Below, piece by piece: positions 1 through 9,244 of a stretch of DNA of 64,000 nt. Within the stretch, counting starts at the first letter, position 1. Every line of letters begins with the position of its first letter. Both the position numbers and the translations under genes were made by a program. Below the pieces are notes generated by a model. The model ran no database searches. It was not told the origin of the DNA and was given only the letters and a program-made list of their open reading frames with translations. This DNA comes from Sporosarcina sp. E16_8 (GTDB lineage: Bacteria; Bacillota; Bacilli; Bacillales_A; Planococcaceae): the NCBI RefSeq assembly GCF_017347095.1, contig NZ_JADPRZ010000014.1:1-64000 (forward strand). The letters are read 5' to 3'.

Positions 1-509
1 TACCTGGAAGACTATATGAAAAAGGACTATCCTGAAAAATCAGCTTTACTGACTTCCAGGATAGCCCGACAATAACTAAGTTATGGTTAGCTACTATTCT
101 TCACCAACGTCATTTGACAAAGAACCTTTTTTTTATGAAGCAGAGAAACTGTCCTTTCACGTCTGTTGATCAACCATTTTATTGCGAATAATACTGGTGA
201 CAAGGGAGTGAACCCCCATATTCACTGGTACATTACCGGCCCGTTTTCGGCGAAATAATCACGACAGATTTGAGGAGGAATTGCAGTTCATTCCTCCTTG
301 GTGATCCTATTGCGATTAGTTGCCTGTCGCGGACCTATAATGTTTAAGTGGAAATTGCAGTTGTTTTGAAAAAATGAATAGATGACTTTCTACAGAAATT
401 GATAGTGCCCGAAGATACAATTTCGGGCACTTCATCACAAATACAAAAGGCCCTCTACAAGTCAGTGAATGAATCACTGGTATTGTAGAGGACCTTTTAG
501 TGCGGTGCA
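1..509. other. Gene-free stretch with several hairpins
   Basis: No convincing gene is visible here. There are two competing inverted repeats at the left edge (3-10 with 53-60, and 27-34 with 57-64), a 9-bp stem at 273-281/290-298, and a 9-bp stem at 405-413/422-430. A stop-bounded reading frame of about 39 codons ends near 257 and has no start codon; it may be a gene remnant but I cannot assign it. Confidence 0.5.
445..498 (-). terminator. Terminator of the pst operon
   Basis: The stem CTCTACAA (453-460) pairs with TTGTAGAG (483-490) and is extended by AAAAGG/CCTTTT. The loop holds a second small hairpin. It lies directly after the pstB stop codon, with a T-rich 3' side on the minus strand, as expected for a factor-independent terminator. 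Confidence 0.7.
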
Positions 510-1331
510 TCAACCGAACCGTCCGTTGATATAGTCATCAGTGCGTTCATCTGTTGGAGTGCTAAACAGTGTAGATGTACGATCGCATTCTATGATTTCA
601 CCATTCAAGAAGAATGCAGTACGGTCAGAAATACGTGTTGCCTGTTGCATATTGTGCGTGACGATCGCAATTGTTACGTCGTTTTTGATGGTGCGAATCA
701 ATTCTTCGACTTTATGCGTCGATACCGGGTCGAGTGCTGAAGTTGGCTCATCCATTAAGATGACTTCTGGGTCAACTGCAAGGCAGCGCGCGATACAGAG
801 CCGTTGTTGCTGTCCGCCGGAAAGGCTATATGCGCTTTTGTTCAGACGGTCTTTTACTTCATCCCACAAAGCCGCTTTACGCAAGCTGTCTTCAACAATC
901 ATATCTAGCATTGCTTTGTTACGGATACCGTGAATCTTCGGGCCGTATGCAACGTTTTCATAGATGGATTTCGGGAATGGGTTGGGTTTTTGGAATACCA
1001 TACCGACTTTTGAACGAAGCAATTCCACAGACATAGCTTTGCCAAGAATATTATTACCCATAAATGTAACATTACCAGAAATGGTGACGTCACCTACGTT
1101 TTCTACCATACGGTTTAGTGTTTTTAAATACGTAGATTTACCACATCCGGAAGGGCCGATAATTGCTGTTACTTCTTTTTCATTGATGGACAAGTCGATG
1201 TTTTTTAGCGCGTGTGCCGTGCCGTACCAAAGATTCAAACCGTTTGTTTCATAAACGGCCTTTGTCCAGTTTTCATTTTTCATGACGCGGAGCTTGGTGT
1301 CATCAGTAGGTCGAACGAGTGTTGTTGTCAT
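510..1331 (-). CDS. pstB: Phosphate ABC transporter ATP-binding protein PstB
   Basis: This is the cytoplasmic ATPase that drives high-affinity phosphate import through PstA and PstC. The 273-residue protein shows Walker [10 protein letters not shown] (about residues 59-67), the signature LSGGQQQR, and Walker [13 protein letters not shown]. The frame is open further upstream, but I chose the ATG at 1329-1331 because AGGAGG lies just upstream and the longer version would run over the pstA end. The ribosome site overlaps the pstA stop, so translation is probably coupled. It is the last gene of the operon. B. subtilis has two pstB genes, whereas only one is present here, and no phoU follows. Confidence 0.97.
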   Translation of the reverse strand: MTTTLVRPTDDTKLRVMKNENWTKAVYETNGLNLWYGTAHALKNIDLSINEKEVTAIIGPSGCGKSTYLKTLNRMVENVGDVTISGNVTFMGNNILGKAMSVELLRSKVGMVFQKPNPFPKSIYENVAYGPKIHGIRNKAMLDMIVEDSLRKAALWDEVKDRLNKSAYSLSGGQQQRLCIARCLAVDPEVILMDEPTSALDPVSTHKVEELIRTIKNDVTIAIVTHNMQQATRISDRTAFFLNGEIIECDRTSTLFSTPTDERTDDYINGRFG

Positions 1332-1344
1332 ACTAATCCTCCTA

Positions 1345-2217
1345 TCAATTTTTAAGCTTTTTTTCCGATCTGTTTCTAAAATAAATCGCAAATCCGTTCA
1401 TTGTGATGAGCAAGACCATCAGCGCGATAATACCTGCAGAGGCAGCATCTGCAAATTCAGGTTGCGGGCGTTTGGCCCAGTCGTAAATTTGCATCGGAAG
1501 AGCTGTAAATGTACTAAGCGGTCCAGTTGGCAGGAATTGAACGATAACCGGGATCCCAAGAACGATAAGCGGTGCTGTTTCACCGATGGCACGTGAGAAG
1601 GATAGGATGCTACCTGTCAAAATAGAACCTGTTGCGGACGGTAAAATCACATGAATGATTGTTTGCCATTTTGTTGCGCCCATGCCGTATGAAGCTTCCC
1701 GAAGCGTGTCTGGTACGGAACGAAGTGCTTCTTGGGAAGCTACGATGATGATTGGTAAGATTAGCAAACTCATCGTCAATCCAGCAGCCAAGATACTGTT
1801 GCCGAGTGATAATGCACGGACAAATACAGTTAAACCAAGAAGCCCGAAGACAACAGAAGGCACGCCCGCAAGATTACTGATATTCATTTCAATAAAAGCG
1901 GTCCATTTATTTTTTTTGGCATATTCTTCAAGGTAAATAGCCGAACAAAGACCTAGGAACATGGATACCGGAATAACGACGGCCATGAGAGCCAGTGTGC
2001 CGACAAGTGCTGCTTTAATGCCCGCCTTTTCAGGGAAGCGGGATCCGAAGTTCGTAAAGAATGAAAGATTCAACCGTCCGACCCCATCTGCACCAATACC
2101 GTAAAACAGGAAGAATGTAATTCCGAGAACGGCGGCGACGACTGCGGCGAACAGCCATTTCATCGCAGAATCTTTTGTCAGCCGTCGATTTATTTTTGAC
2201 TGGAGTACGCGGTCCAT
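1345..2217 (-). CDS. pstA: Phosphate ABC transporter permease PstA
   Basis: This is one of the two membrane subunits of the phosphate importer. The 290-residue protein has about six hydrophobic segments and the inner-membrane binding-protein-dependent permease loop ([13 protein letters not shown] near residue 175), which contacts PstB. The ATG start at 2215-2217 has AGGAGG about nine bases upstream, and it follows the pstC stop by only two bases. Its fit with PstA is clear from order and length. Confidence 0.96.
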   Translation of the reverse strand: MDRVLQSKINRRLTKDSAMKWLFAAVVAAVLGITFFLFYGIGADGVGRLNLSFFTNFGSRFPEKAGIKAALVGTLALMAVVIPVSMFLGLCSAIYLEEYAKKNKWTAFIEMNISNLAGVPSVVFGLLGLTVFVRALSLGNSILAAGLTMSLLILPIIIVASQEALRSVPDTLREASYGMGATKWQTIIHVILPSATGSILTGSILSFSRAIGETAPLIVLGIPVIVQFLPTGPLSTFTALPMQIYDWAKRPQPEFADAASAGIIALMVLLITMNGFAIYFRNRSEKKLKN

Positions 2218-2218
2218 A

Positions 2219-3157
2219 TTAGTATTCCTCCCTGAATTTCGTCTTGATGTATAAAGCGGCCCGGTTCATTAGGAATGTAAAAAGGAACAGCATGAAACCA
2301 ACAGCGTAAATGGAGTAGTAGATTGTTGTACCATAACCTGCGTCACCTGTTGCGACTTGAACGATATACGAAGTCATCGTTTGAATTGAACCTGTAAAGT
2401 CCATATTTAATACCGGCGTGGAACCCGCGGCAAGTGAGACGATCATTGTTTCTCCTACAGCGCGTGATGCAGCAAGAATAATCGATGCGGCGATCCCTGA
2501 AATAGCTGCAGGAACGACGACTTTGATAGCTGTTTCGAATCGGGTAGACCCAAGTGCATAAGATCCCTCGCGGAATGAAGCAGGAACCGCAGAAAGTGCA
2601 TCTTCAGAAAGTGAGATAATCATTGGTAAAATCATAATACCGACAACAATACCGGCACTTAATGCGTTAAATAATTTTAGTTGTGGAATGAATGACTGTA
2701 GCCACGGCGTCACGACTGTTAATGCGAAGAATCCATAAACAATCGTTGGAATACCAGCTAGTAACTCAATAATTGGTTTGATGAACTTTTTGAGTTTAGG
2801 TGACGCATATTCACTGAGGAAAATCGCACACGCGAGTCCAAAAGGCACCCCAATTAGAAGTGCGACACCTGCGATTTTTAATGTCCCGGTTATTAAAGGA
2901 AGCACACCGAACGCCTGATCAGCATTGGAGAAAGGTGCCCACTCTGTGCCAAAAATAAAATCGGTGACCTTAACTTCTTGAAAAAAGATGAATGTTTCTT
3001 TCAGCAATGTGTAGATAATCCCGAATGTTGCCAGTACAGTAACGGAAGTGACAGCAAGTAAAAGGTGCGGGATGATTTTGCCGAACTTCTCATTCTTTTT
3101 CGCAGCAGCAATGACATCGCGTGTTCGCAACTTTTCAGTCGGTTTTATTGAAGTCAA
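2219..3157 (-). CDS. pstC: Phosphate ABC transporter permease PstC
   Basis: This is the second membrane subunit of the phosphate importer, 312 residues with about six transmembrane segments. It has the permease loop REGSYALGSTRFET, the counterpart of the one in PstA. The start is a TTG codon (CAA on the plus strand at 3155-3157) with AGGAGG about eight bases upstream; no ATG fits the ribosome site better. It is separated from pstS by 118 bases that hold a stem-loop. Confidence 0.95.
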   Translation of the reverse strand: MTSIKPTEKLRTRDVIAAAKKNEKFGKIIPHLLLAVTSVTVLATFGIIYTLLKETFIFFQEVKVTDFIFGTEWAPFSNADQAFGVLPLITGTLKIAGVALLIGVPFGLACAIFLSEYASPKLKKFIKPIIELLAGIPTIVYGFFALTVVTPWLQSFIPQLKLFNALSAGIVVGIMILPMIISLSEDALSAVPASFREGSYALGSTRFETAIKVVVPAAISGIAASIILAASRAVGETMIVSLAAGSTPVLNMDFTGSIQTMTSYIVQVATGDAGYGTTIYYSIYAVGFMLFLFTFLMNRAALYIKTKFREEY

Positions 3158-3217
3158 TCCGTTTACCTCCTAGTGGATAACGTTGTTTAGTTTAGAGAGC
3201 GTTGTTGAAAGGATAAT

Positions 3218-3242
3218 GGCTGCCCTACTATGCAGGACAGCC
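3218..3242 (-). terminator. Intercistronic stem-loop between pstS and pstC
   Basis: GGCTG.CCT at 3218-3226 pairs with AGGACAGCC at 3234-3242, with one mismatch. There is no long T run, so it looks like a partial terminator or RNA-stabilising hairpin that would keep pstS transcript more abundant than pstCAB. Excess binding protein over permease is common for ABC importers. Confidence 0.55.
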
Positions 3243-3275
3243 GGAATTGCTTCTATGCTTGAAAGTATTCAGCTT

Positions 3276-4208
3276 TTATTTCACAGAATCTATTGCTTTA
3301 CGTGCATCTTCGTAGTCTGCGTCAGGAAGTTGTACATAACCGACTGCTTTTGCCATTTCGCCAGCATTGTCAATTACATATTCCATAAAGTTACGAACTT
3401 CTTTTTTCTCTTTTAGTGCAGCATTGCTAACATAAACGAATAGTGGACGTGAGAACGGTGTGTATTCGCCGGACTCGATTGTTGTTGCATTCGGTTCGAC
3501 GCCATCAATTAATACTGCATTCAGAGAGTCTTTATTTGCTTCGTAGTATGCATAACCGAAAAACCCAATAGCGTTTTTGTCGCCTTTAATGCCTGTAACA
3601 AGAACGTTGTCATCTTCAGATAGTGTTGCAGATTTTACAAGGTCAGTATCTTCTAAGACAACTTCATTGAAGTAGTCATATGTGCCAGAATCTGTACCTG
3701 GTGAATAAAAGACGATTTCTTCAGCTGGCCAGCTTGGATTGATGTCAGACCATTTTTTTGCTGTTCCATCTTCTGCCCACATTTTCGCAAGATCTTCAAC
3801 AGTAAGTGAGTCGACCCAAGTGTTTTCTTTATTCACAACGATTGTCAAACCATCGTTCGCAATTTTAAGTTCTGTATAGTTAACGCCTGCTTCATCTAAT
3901 TTAGCTTTCTCTTCATCTTTAATTGGACGGGATGCATTTGAGAAGTCTGTTGAACCAGCGATGAATTTCTCAAATCCTCCACCTGTACCCGAAACACCCA
4001 CAGAGACTTTAACGTCTTTTTCAGCTTGTGCATATTCTTCAACAATCGCTTCCATGATTGGCGCAACTGTCGACGATCCGTCACCTGCTACACTACCGCT
4101 CAAGCCTTCGCTTGTTTTAGCTGATGTATTGCCTTCCGTTCCGCCGCAAGCTGCTAGGAAAATCGAGCATGCAAGTCCGAGTGTTGCAAGTATCTTCATG
4201 TTTTTCAT
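3276..4208 (-). CDS. pstS: Phosphate-binding lipoprotein PstS
   Basis: This is the extracellular phosphate-binding protein of the importer. The 310-residue protein starts with a lipoprotein signal peptide ending in LAAC, followed by phosphate-contact motifs: GDGSSTVAP near the N terminus, GTGGGF, and PGTDSGTYDYF in the middle. I placed the start at the ATG at 4206-4208 because a TAGGGGGAC ribosome site precedes it; an ATG 39 bases upstream lacks one. It is the first gene of the pst operon and should be induced by phosphate limitation through the upstream PhoP-like repeats. Confidence 0.96.
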   Translation of the reverse strand: MKNMKILATLGLACSIFLAACGGTEGNTSAKTSEGLSGSVAGDGSSTVAPIMEAIVEEYAQAEKDVKVSVGVSGTGGGFEKFIAGSTDFSNASRPIKDEEKAKLDEAGVNYTELKIANDGLTIVVNKENTWVDSLTVEDLAKMWAEDGTAKKWSDINPSWPAEEIVFYSPGTDSGTYDYFNEVVLEDTDLVKSATLSEDDNVLVTGIKGDKNAIGFFGYAYYEANKDSLNAVLIDGVEPNATTIESGEYTPFSRPLFVYVSNAALKEKKEVRNFMEYVIDNAGEMAKAVGYVQLPDADYEDARKAIDSVK

Positions 4209-4247
4209 CTGTTGTTGTCCCCCTAAAGTGTTTTGACTACAATTCAT

Positions 4248-4301
4248 ATGATAGAGGGGAATTGTTGTGGGTGTATGAAGGAATGGTTAAGGTTTTGTAA
4301 A
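4248..4301 (-). promoter_or_regulatory. PhoP-box-like repeats and -10 of the pst promoter
   Basis: On the minus strand the hexamers TTTACA (4301-4296), TTAACC (4290-4285) and TTCATA (4279-4274) occur in phase, each 11 bases apart. That is the arrangement known for PhoP sites in B. subtilis (TT-A-A/C-A repeats with five-base spacers). A TATCAT -10 candidate lies at 4253-4248, about 20 bases downstream. The third repeat is the poorest match. Binding is inferred. Confidence 0.65.
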
Positions 4302-4413
4302 TGGGGTAGGGGGTTATATGCTAGATCGTCGGGTTTATGATCGCTGTTGAAACCCTTTTAGGAACAAAAAAAGGCATGCCCTTGAGAGGAGCAGCCCGTC
4401 TGTTGGTTGAACT

Positions 4414-4854
4414 TCATTCGAAAATATAATGCAATGCTTTCACAGCTTGGTCGACCGTTTCGACGGTTGCATTTGCTTTGCGAGACAATTCCTTTAGTGC
4501 GTGATGGTGTGCTTCATCACGAATAAGAATGAGCGGTTTGCCGAATGCGACGGCAGCACTCGCGTCCATTGCGGTGTTCCACTGCTTATACTTCTCCCCG
4601 AATAATGCGATGACAAGATCGGCTTGCTTCATTAACAGCTCCGTTCGCAAATTATTAAAGCTCGATGCCGCAGCATCTTTGGCGATTGCATTCGACTGCT
4701 TGCCTAGAATATCTTCTCCGATGTTATCGGAACGATCGTGGTCTTCCATGGGACCGACGAAATCAATTGGCAACTTAAGTGCTGCTACTTTCATCTTTAC
4801 TTCCTCGCGCCATGAACTATGGATTTCCCCTGCTAGGTAAACGGTAAATCTCAT
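4414..4854 (-). CDS. ytoQ: YtoQ family protein
   Basis: This 146-residue cytoplasmic protein resembles B. subtilis YtoQ, a family of unproven function related in fold to nucleoside 2-deoxyribosyltransferases. Visible family-like features are the N-terminal strand FTVYLAGEIHSSWR, the GPMEDHDRSD segment, and the C-terminal part ADLVIALFGEKYKQWNTA with GKPLILIRD. The ATG start has GGAGG just upstream (plus-strand CCTCC near 4862). It is divergent from the amidohydrolase gene and seems to stand alone. Confidence 0.8.
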   Translation of the reverse strand: MRFTVYLAGEIHSSWREEVKMKVAALKLPIDFVGPMEDHDRSDNIGEDILGKQSNAIAKDAAASSFNNLRTELLMKQADLVIALFGEKYKQWNTAMDASAAVAFGKPLILIRDEAHHHALKELSRKANATVETVDQAVKALHYIFE

Positions 4855-4960
4855 TTAAATTCCTCCTCGTCAATAAATTTAATTGTATCATTCATATTCA
4901 AAACATTGCTCGTGAATGACCGAAAGTTTAGACTATAATATAGAGATAGGGGGAATTGGG

Positions 4961-6541
4961 ATGAAAACACTTTGGCATAACGGCACGATGTATACAATGG
5001 AACAAGAAGGCGACCAAGTTGAGGCGCTGCTCACTGAAAACGGTAAGATTAGTGCAGTTGGTACATTTGAGGATTTAAAAGAACGAGCAGATAATGAAAT
5101 TGATTTACAGGGTTCCGTTCTTTATCCAGGATTCGTCGATAGTCATATGCATATGATTGGCCACGGCGAAAAGTTACTGAGTCTGGATTTGTCAAAGGCA
5201 TCGTCAGCAGATGACATGATGGATATGCTGATGAATGCTTATCCCGATTTGAAATCAGACGAATGGTTTATCGGAGAAGGATGGAATGAAAATAACTTTC
5301 CAGATAAAAAGATCCCTACGCGACATGAATTGGATAAGGTGACGGATTCCCCAATGCTTTTGAAGCGGACATGCCGGCACGCAGCGCTCGCAAATTCAAA
5401 AGCGCTTGAGCTAGCAGGTATTTCAAAAGATACACTAGATCCCGAAGATGGTGTTATTATGCGCGATGCAAACGGGGAACCAACGGGCTACTTAAAAGAA
5501 GGAGCGCAGAAGATTGTGCTCGGCCTTATTCCAGAACCGACGGAAGAATCATTGACACTGGCCTTGCGAAAATCAGTGGATGATTTGCTGTCACTTGGGC
5601 TGACAGGAGGCGTGACAGATGATCTTGGGTATTATGGTGACTATAAAAATCCGCTGCAAGCTTTCAAAAACGTCATCGGCGAGCAGAAGAAATTTCGCGC
5701 ACATTTATTGCGACGGTCAACTGTTTTCAAGCAATTGATGGAAGAGCAAGCTACTTATAATGAACCTTGGATAGAGCCAGGCGAGATGAAGTTTTTCATC
5801 GACGGAGCGCTTGGAGGTAAAACTGCATTGTTAAGTAAACCGTATGCGGATACGCCGGAAACGTCCGGCATGGCAGTTATTACAGATGAAGAAATCGATA
5901 TGCTAGTAGCGCACGCACGCAAGTATGGAGAGGCGATTGCTGTTCACGTCATCGGGGATGCAGCTGTTGAAAAAGCGCTCAATGCGATTGAAAAGTACCC
6001 AGTTCCTAGTGGCAAACGTGATCGCCTTATCCATGTAAATGTCTTGCGTGAAGATCTAGTCAAACGTATGGAAAAGCTGCCAGTCATCCTTGATTTACAG
6101 CCGGTGTTTGTATCGTCAGATTTCCCATGGGTCATGGAGCGTTTAGGCGAGGACCGTCTTGACTGGGCTTATGCGTGGAAAAAGCTGCTCGATCGCGGAT
6201 TCATTTGTGGTGGTGGTTCCGATGCGCCAATCGAAGAGGTTGATCCATTGCTTGGCATCTATGCAGCGGCAGCGCGTCGAAAGCCTGGGGAAAACCATGA
6301 AGGCTATTTGCCGGATGAAAAACTGAGTCGCTATGAAGCAGTAGGTTTATTTACAACGGGAAGTGCAGGTACAATCGGGAAAGCGGATGTCCGAGGTAAA
6401 CTTATACCTGGATTCGATGCAGATTTCACTGTGCTCGATAGGGATTTATTCCAAGTGACAGATGAAGAAATCGTGAACGCGACTGTTGTGATGACCGTTG
6501 TTGCGGGTGAAGTGATGTATAGAGGTGATGAACATGTTTGA
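4961..6541 (+). CDS. YtcJ-like metal-dependent amidohydrolase
   Basis: This 526-residue protein of the amidohydrolase superfamily probably hydrolyses an amide or N-formyl bond. The true substrate cannot be read from sequence. It has the metal-binding HxH motif in FVDSHMHMIGHG (about residues 61-66), a later histidine in AVHVIGDAAV, and the C-terminal GGGSDAPIEEVDP segment typical of the YtcJ group. The start was moved to the ATG at 4961 because GATAGGGGG precedes it; an in-frame ATG at 4916 lies upstream of the TATAAT at 4934-4939 and is unlikely to be used. It has no operon partners. Confidence 0.85.
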   Translation: MKTLWHNGTMYTMEQEGDQVEALLTENGKISAVGTFEDLKERADNEIDLQGSVLYPGFVDSHMHMIGHGEKLLSLDLSKASSADDMMDMLMNAYPDLKSDEWFIGEGWNENNFPDKKIPTRHELDKVTDSPMLLKRTCRHAALANSKALELAGISKDTLDPEDGVIMRDANGEPTGYLKEGAQKIVLGLIPEPTEESLTLALRKSVDDLLSLGLTGGVTDDLGYYGDYKNPLQAFKNVIGEQKKFRAHLLRRSTVFKQLMEEQATYNEPWIEPGEMKFFIDGALGGKTALLSKPYADTPETSGMAVITDEEIDMLVAHARKYGEAIAVHVIGDAAVEKALNAIEKYPVPSGKRDRLIHVNVLREDLVKRMEKLPVILDLQPVFVSSDFPWVMERLGEDRLDWAYAWKKLLDRGFICGGGSDAPIEEVDPLLGIYAAAARRKPGENHEGYLPDEKLSRYEAVGLFTTGSAGTIGKADVRGKLIPGFDADFTVLDRDLFQVTDEEIVNATVVMTVVAGEVMYRGDEHV

Positions 6542-6560
6542 CTCGTTAGCGGCAACTACT

Positions 6561-6674
6561 GGTCATAAAACACGGCATACCGATCATATAACTCGGCACC
6601 CGATCATAAACCACCGCGTACCGATCATATAACCCGGCACTCGATCATAAACCACGGCGTACCGATCATAAACC
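6561..6674. repeat. Tandem 20/21-bp repeat (GATCATAAACC type)
   Basis: Five full units and a partial sixth follow each other: 6561-6581, 6582-6601, 6602-6622, 6623-6642, 6643-6663 and 6664-6674. Units alternate between a 21-bp form (GATCATAAACCACGGCGTACC) and a 20-bp form (GATCATATAACCCGGCACTC), giving a 41-bp higher-order period. It fills the gap between the amidohydrolase gene and the methyltransferase gene. It has no coding sense in keeping with a three-base period. Confidence 0.9.
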
Positions 6675-6736
6675 TCCCCAAAACCTAGCTAACTATGTGG
6701 TAAGCTAGAACCAGCCTAGTAAAAGGGGTCTGACAA

Positions 6737-7342
6737 ATGACAAACAGTTGGCATGAACGTTTTTCTACAGAAGAATATATCTACGGCAAAGAACCTAATG
6801 GATTTCTCGTAGAGGCGGCACAGCAGTTACCAAAGGGCAAAGTACTTTGCATTGCGGAAGGCGAAGGACGCAATTCGGTTTACTTGGCGACACTCGGCTT
6901 CGACGTAACGGCGTGGGATTATGCGCCAGCCGGACTGGAGAAAACCAAGCAGTTAGCAGATGAAAAAGGTGTCGCCGTAAAAACTGAGCTCCGAGATTTG
7001 TCGGAAGTGATGTGGGAAGAAGAGCAGTGGGATGCCATTGTCCACATCTTCGGTCATTTCCCGGGAAACGTTATGAACCGTACGTTAGCAGGGATAAAGA
7101 AGGCATTAAAACCAGGCGGCTACTATATAAGCGAACTGTATACGAAAGAGCAGCTCCGTTACGGAACGGGCGGCCCACGCATCGAAGAAATGCTGTGTGC
7201 TCCAGTTCAGATGCTTGAACAATTCGACGGTTATTTCGTAAAACACTTCCATATTGGGGAAGTTAATCGCGTGGAGGGCCAGTTGCATACTGGAACCGCA
7301 CACGTCGTACAAAGTATGTTTCAAAAAAGAGAGGACGAGTAA
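6737..7342 (+). CDS. Class I SAM-dependent methyltransferase
   Basis: This 201-residue cytoplasmic protein is a Rossmann-fold methyltransferase. Motif I is KVLCIAEGEGRNSVYLA (about residues 35-51), followed by an acidic end of strand 2 (VTAWDYAPAGLEKTK) and motif IV WDAIVHIFGHF. The AEGEGRN form of motif I resembles the TehB-like and small-molecule methyltransferase group rather than rRNA enzymes. The substrate is unknown. The ATG start follows a GGGG ribosome site. ywbE follows three bases after its stop, so the two are probably co-transcribed. Confidence 0.85.
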   Translation: MTNSWHERFSTEEYIYGKEPNGFLVEAAQQLPKGKVLCIAEGEGRNSVYLATLGFDVTAWDYAPAGLEKTKQLADEKGVAVKTELRDLSEVMWEEEQWDAIVHIFGHFPGNVMNRTLAGIKKALKPGGYYISELYTKEQLRYGTGGPRIEEMLCAPVQMLEQFDGYFVKHFHIGEVNRVEGQLHTGTAHVVQSMFQKREDE

Positions 7343-7345
7343 TAA

Positions 7346-7537
7346 ATGAGTGGACAGAATCGTGCAGATGTAACACCAGGAATAAAAGTGGCAGTCATCT
7401 TGAAAAAAGATCAGCGTTCGGGCGTGAAGACGGAGGGTGTCGTTAAAGATTTGTTGACGAACTCAAGCTTCCACCCACACGGTATTAAAGTACGCTTGGA
7501 AGACGGACAAGTTGGACGGGTATGCGAGATTTTGTAA
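7346..7537 (+). CDS. ywbE: YwbE family small protein
   Basis: This 63-residue protein matches the YwbE family: a short basic SH3-like barrel with the conserved run GIKVAVILKKDQRSG and the ending RLEDGQVGRV. The function is not established; the KOW/SH3-like look hints at nucleic-acid or protein binding, but that is inference. GAGAGGACGAG provides the ribosome site. It sits three bases after the methyltransferase gene and is followed by a terminator. Confidence 0.85.
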   Translation: MSGQNRADVTPGIKVAVILKKDQRSGVKTEGVVKDLLTNSSFHPHGIKVRLEDGQVGRVCEIL

Positions 7538-7575
7538 GGTAAATAATCAGCTGTATACTAACTCGAAACACCCGA

Positions 7576-7609
7576 AAACCCATTCTTAAACACTGAGAAT
7601 GGGTTTTTG
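7576..7609 (+). terminator. Terminator after ywbE
   Basis: An 11-bp perfect stem AAACCCATTCT (7576-7586) / AGAATGGGTTT (7596-7606) is followed by a T run. Confidence 0.9.
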
Positions 7610-7671
7610 TGGTAAAGTTCACTTGTAGCTGAATGGTCCGATAAATTAGATGTCATAAAGGAGGTCATGAT

Positions 7672-8832
7672 GTGGAGAAGGATATTTTTCGGAGAGCGGG
7701 AGACGTTGTGATATTCATTGTAATTATGGGCTTGCTGCTACCTTTTACACTTATTGGTGCATTATATGTCTGGATCGCAGGACTATTATTTTTGCTGCCA
7801 CTCCTAGTTGTGCTTTATGTGTCGTTGGGCACTGTATTATTCGTGAGAATGTTTGGGAAGAGCAAACACGAAAAAGTTGTTTACCGCGTCATCATTGGGG
7901 TCGTTTGCTTATCACTCATAGTCGCAGTTCCGAGCATTTACAATAAAACGAGGCCGATTGTTCAGGATGGTCAAGTGGATACGAGCACCTATGAACCTTT
8001 TGGTGACCACACAAAAGCGGTGACCCTTACAGAACCTTCGACAATGAAAATTGAAGAAAATCTGCCAATTATTGATGGCGCGACTGCATTATATCCTGTT
8101 TATGCTGCTTTCGCACAGGCAGTGTATCCTGAAAAGAAGTATGACCAACACGACAGTGAAGTGATGTCGAATCGGACCGGTGCGGCTTATAGTAATCTCA
8201 TAAATGGTAGGGCTGATATTATTTTCGCGCTTGCTCCATCTGATCAGCAGTTGGCGGTGGCGAAACGATTAGGAAAAGAGCTAAAGCTGACACCAATCGG
8301 CAAAGAAGCCTTTGTGTTCTTTGTTAATGAAAAAAACCCTGTACAGAGTTTGACTGAGGATGAAATCAAGGGGATTTATGCGGGAGACATCACGAATTGG
8401 GAAGCAGTCGGCGGTAAGAACAAGGACATTCGTGCTTTCCAACGACCTGATGACAGCGGTAGCCAGACAGCTCTCCAACATTTTATGGGGGACGTGCCGA
8501 TTATGGATCCGCCTGTTGAGGACATTGCGTCACTCATGGGCACAGTTATCGATCAAGTGTCCGATTATAAAAACTACAACAATGCCATTGGCTACACGTT
8601 TAGATATTATTCAACAGAAATGACGAAAAACAATGCTATCCGTTTACTCTCCGTGAATGGTGCCGAACCAACAAAGGAAACGATACGTTCTAGAGATTAT
8701 CCGATTACCAACGAATTGTACGCAGTCACTTCAGGCAGTGACAATCCGCATGTTGACGCATTCATCGACTGGATTTTGTCGGAGCAAGGGCAGGAGATTA
8801 TTGAGAAGACAGGATATGTTTCTATAAAGTGA
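7672..8832 (+). CDS. Membrane-anchored PstS-like substrate-binding protein, copy 1
   Basis: The 386-residue protein has three hydrophobic segments in the first 95 residues (about 10-33, 35-58 and 70-90), then an extracytoplasmic PBP-like domain. The domain shows the phosphate-type signature IIDGATALYPVYAAF (compare DGSSTVAP in PstS) and DDSGSQTALQHFM. There is no lipobox, so the multi-pass N terminus replaces the lipid anchor. The start is GTG at 7672 with AAAGGAGGT seven bases upstream; the ATGATG just before it is in a frame that stops quickly. No permease or ATPase gene is adjacent. It is a close paralogue of the gene at 9245. Confidence 0.85.
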   Translation: MEKDIFRRAGDVVIFIVIMGLLLPFTLIGALYVWIAGLLFLLPLLVVLYVSLGTVLFVRMFGKSKHEKVVYRVIIGVVCLSLIVAVPSIYNKTRPIVQDGQVDTSTYEPFGDHTKAVTLTEPSTMKIEENLPIIDGATALYPVYAAFAQAVYPEKKYDQHDSEVMSNRTGAAYSNLINGRADIIFALAPSDQQLAVAKRLGKELKLTPIGKEAFVFFVNEKNPVQSLTEDEIKGIYAGDITNWEAVGGKNKDIRAFQRPDDSGSQTALQHFMGDVPIMDPPVEDIASLMGTVIDQVSDYKNYNNAIGYTFRYYSTEMTKNNAIRLLSVNGAEPTKETIRSRDYPITNELYAVTSGSDNPHVDAFIDWILSEQGQEIIEKTGYVSIK

Positions 8833-8904
8833 TCTATCAAAAATCCGAAGAGGGTCTATTCTTTACTGGAAACAATTGTGTGACATATTACGTCAAGAAT
8901 GTAA

Positions 8905-9173
8905 GAAGAAAGTAAGGCGATAAAGTTCGCTTTGAAGGTGACCAGAATTTCGTTCGCGATGTTAGTGGGACTTGTCATCATTCGATTATTCGTATATTAC
9001 TATTTTTTATTAATACAAATCACCTGCCGAAGGGAGAACCGCTAACGCAACTTTTTCGCCCAGTGGCGTACGCTGTCAGGAGGGAATATATTTGGATAGA
9101 TGACACTATAGTATCAATCAACGGAGTTAAACTAGATATGCGGATAGATGTATATGACTATCGGAAACAGTAA
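8905..9173 (+). pseudogene. Frameshifted small membrane protein gene
   Basis: One frame around 8932-9025 reads as a basic start followed by a membrane segment (MLVGLVIIRLFVYYYFLLI). A second frame continues from about 9012 to the TAA at 9171-9173 as a soluble tail containing GEPLTQLFRPVAYAV and WIDDTIVSINGVKLDMRID. Joined across one frameshift they make a plausible protein of about 80 residues. The family is not recognised. It lies between the two PstS-like paralogues and could be a third, decayed member of the same locus. Confidence 0.5.
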
Positions 9174-9244
9174 GGAATTTACTAGAAGCCGTTTTACTTA
9201 ACTACGCTTAAAAGTAAGAAGATTTCACAACTGGAGGGGCTAAA

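Noticed and set aside
541..933. Plus-strand ORF opposite pstB
   Set aside because: It is the antisense shadow of a clear ATPase gene, with no ribosome site or family resemblance.
1332..1391. 20-residue N-terminal extension of PstB
   Set aside because: It overlaps the pstA end; the ATG at 1331 has AGGAGG just upstream.
6561..6674. Possible CRISPR array
   Set aside because: Units are adjacent, have no unique spacers and are 20-21 bp, so it is a simple tandem repeat.
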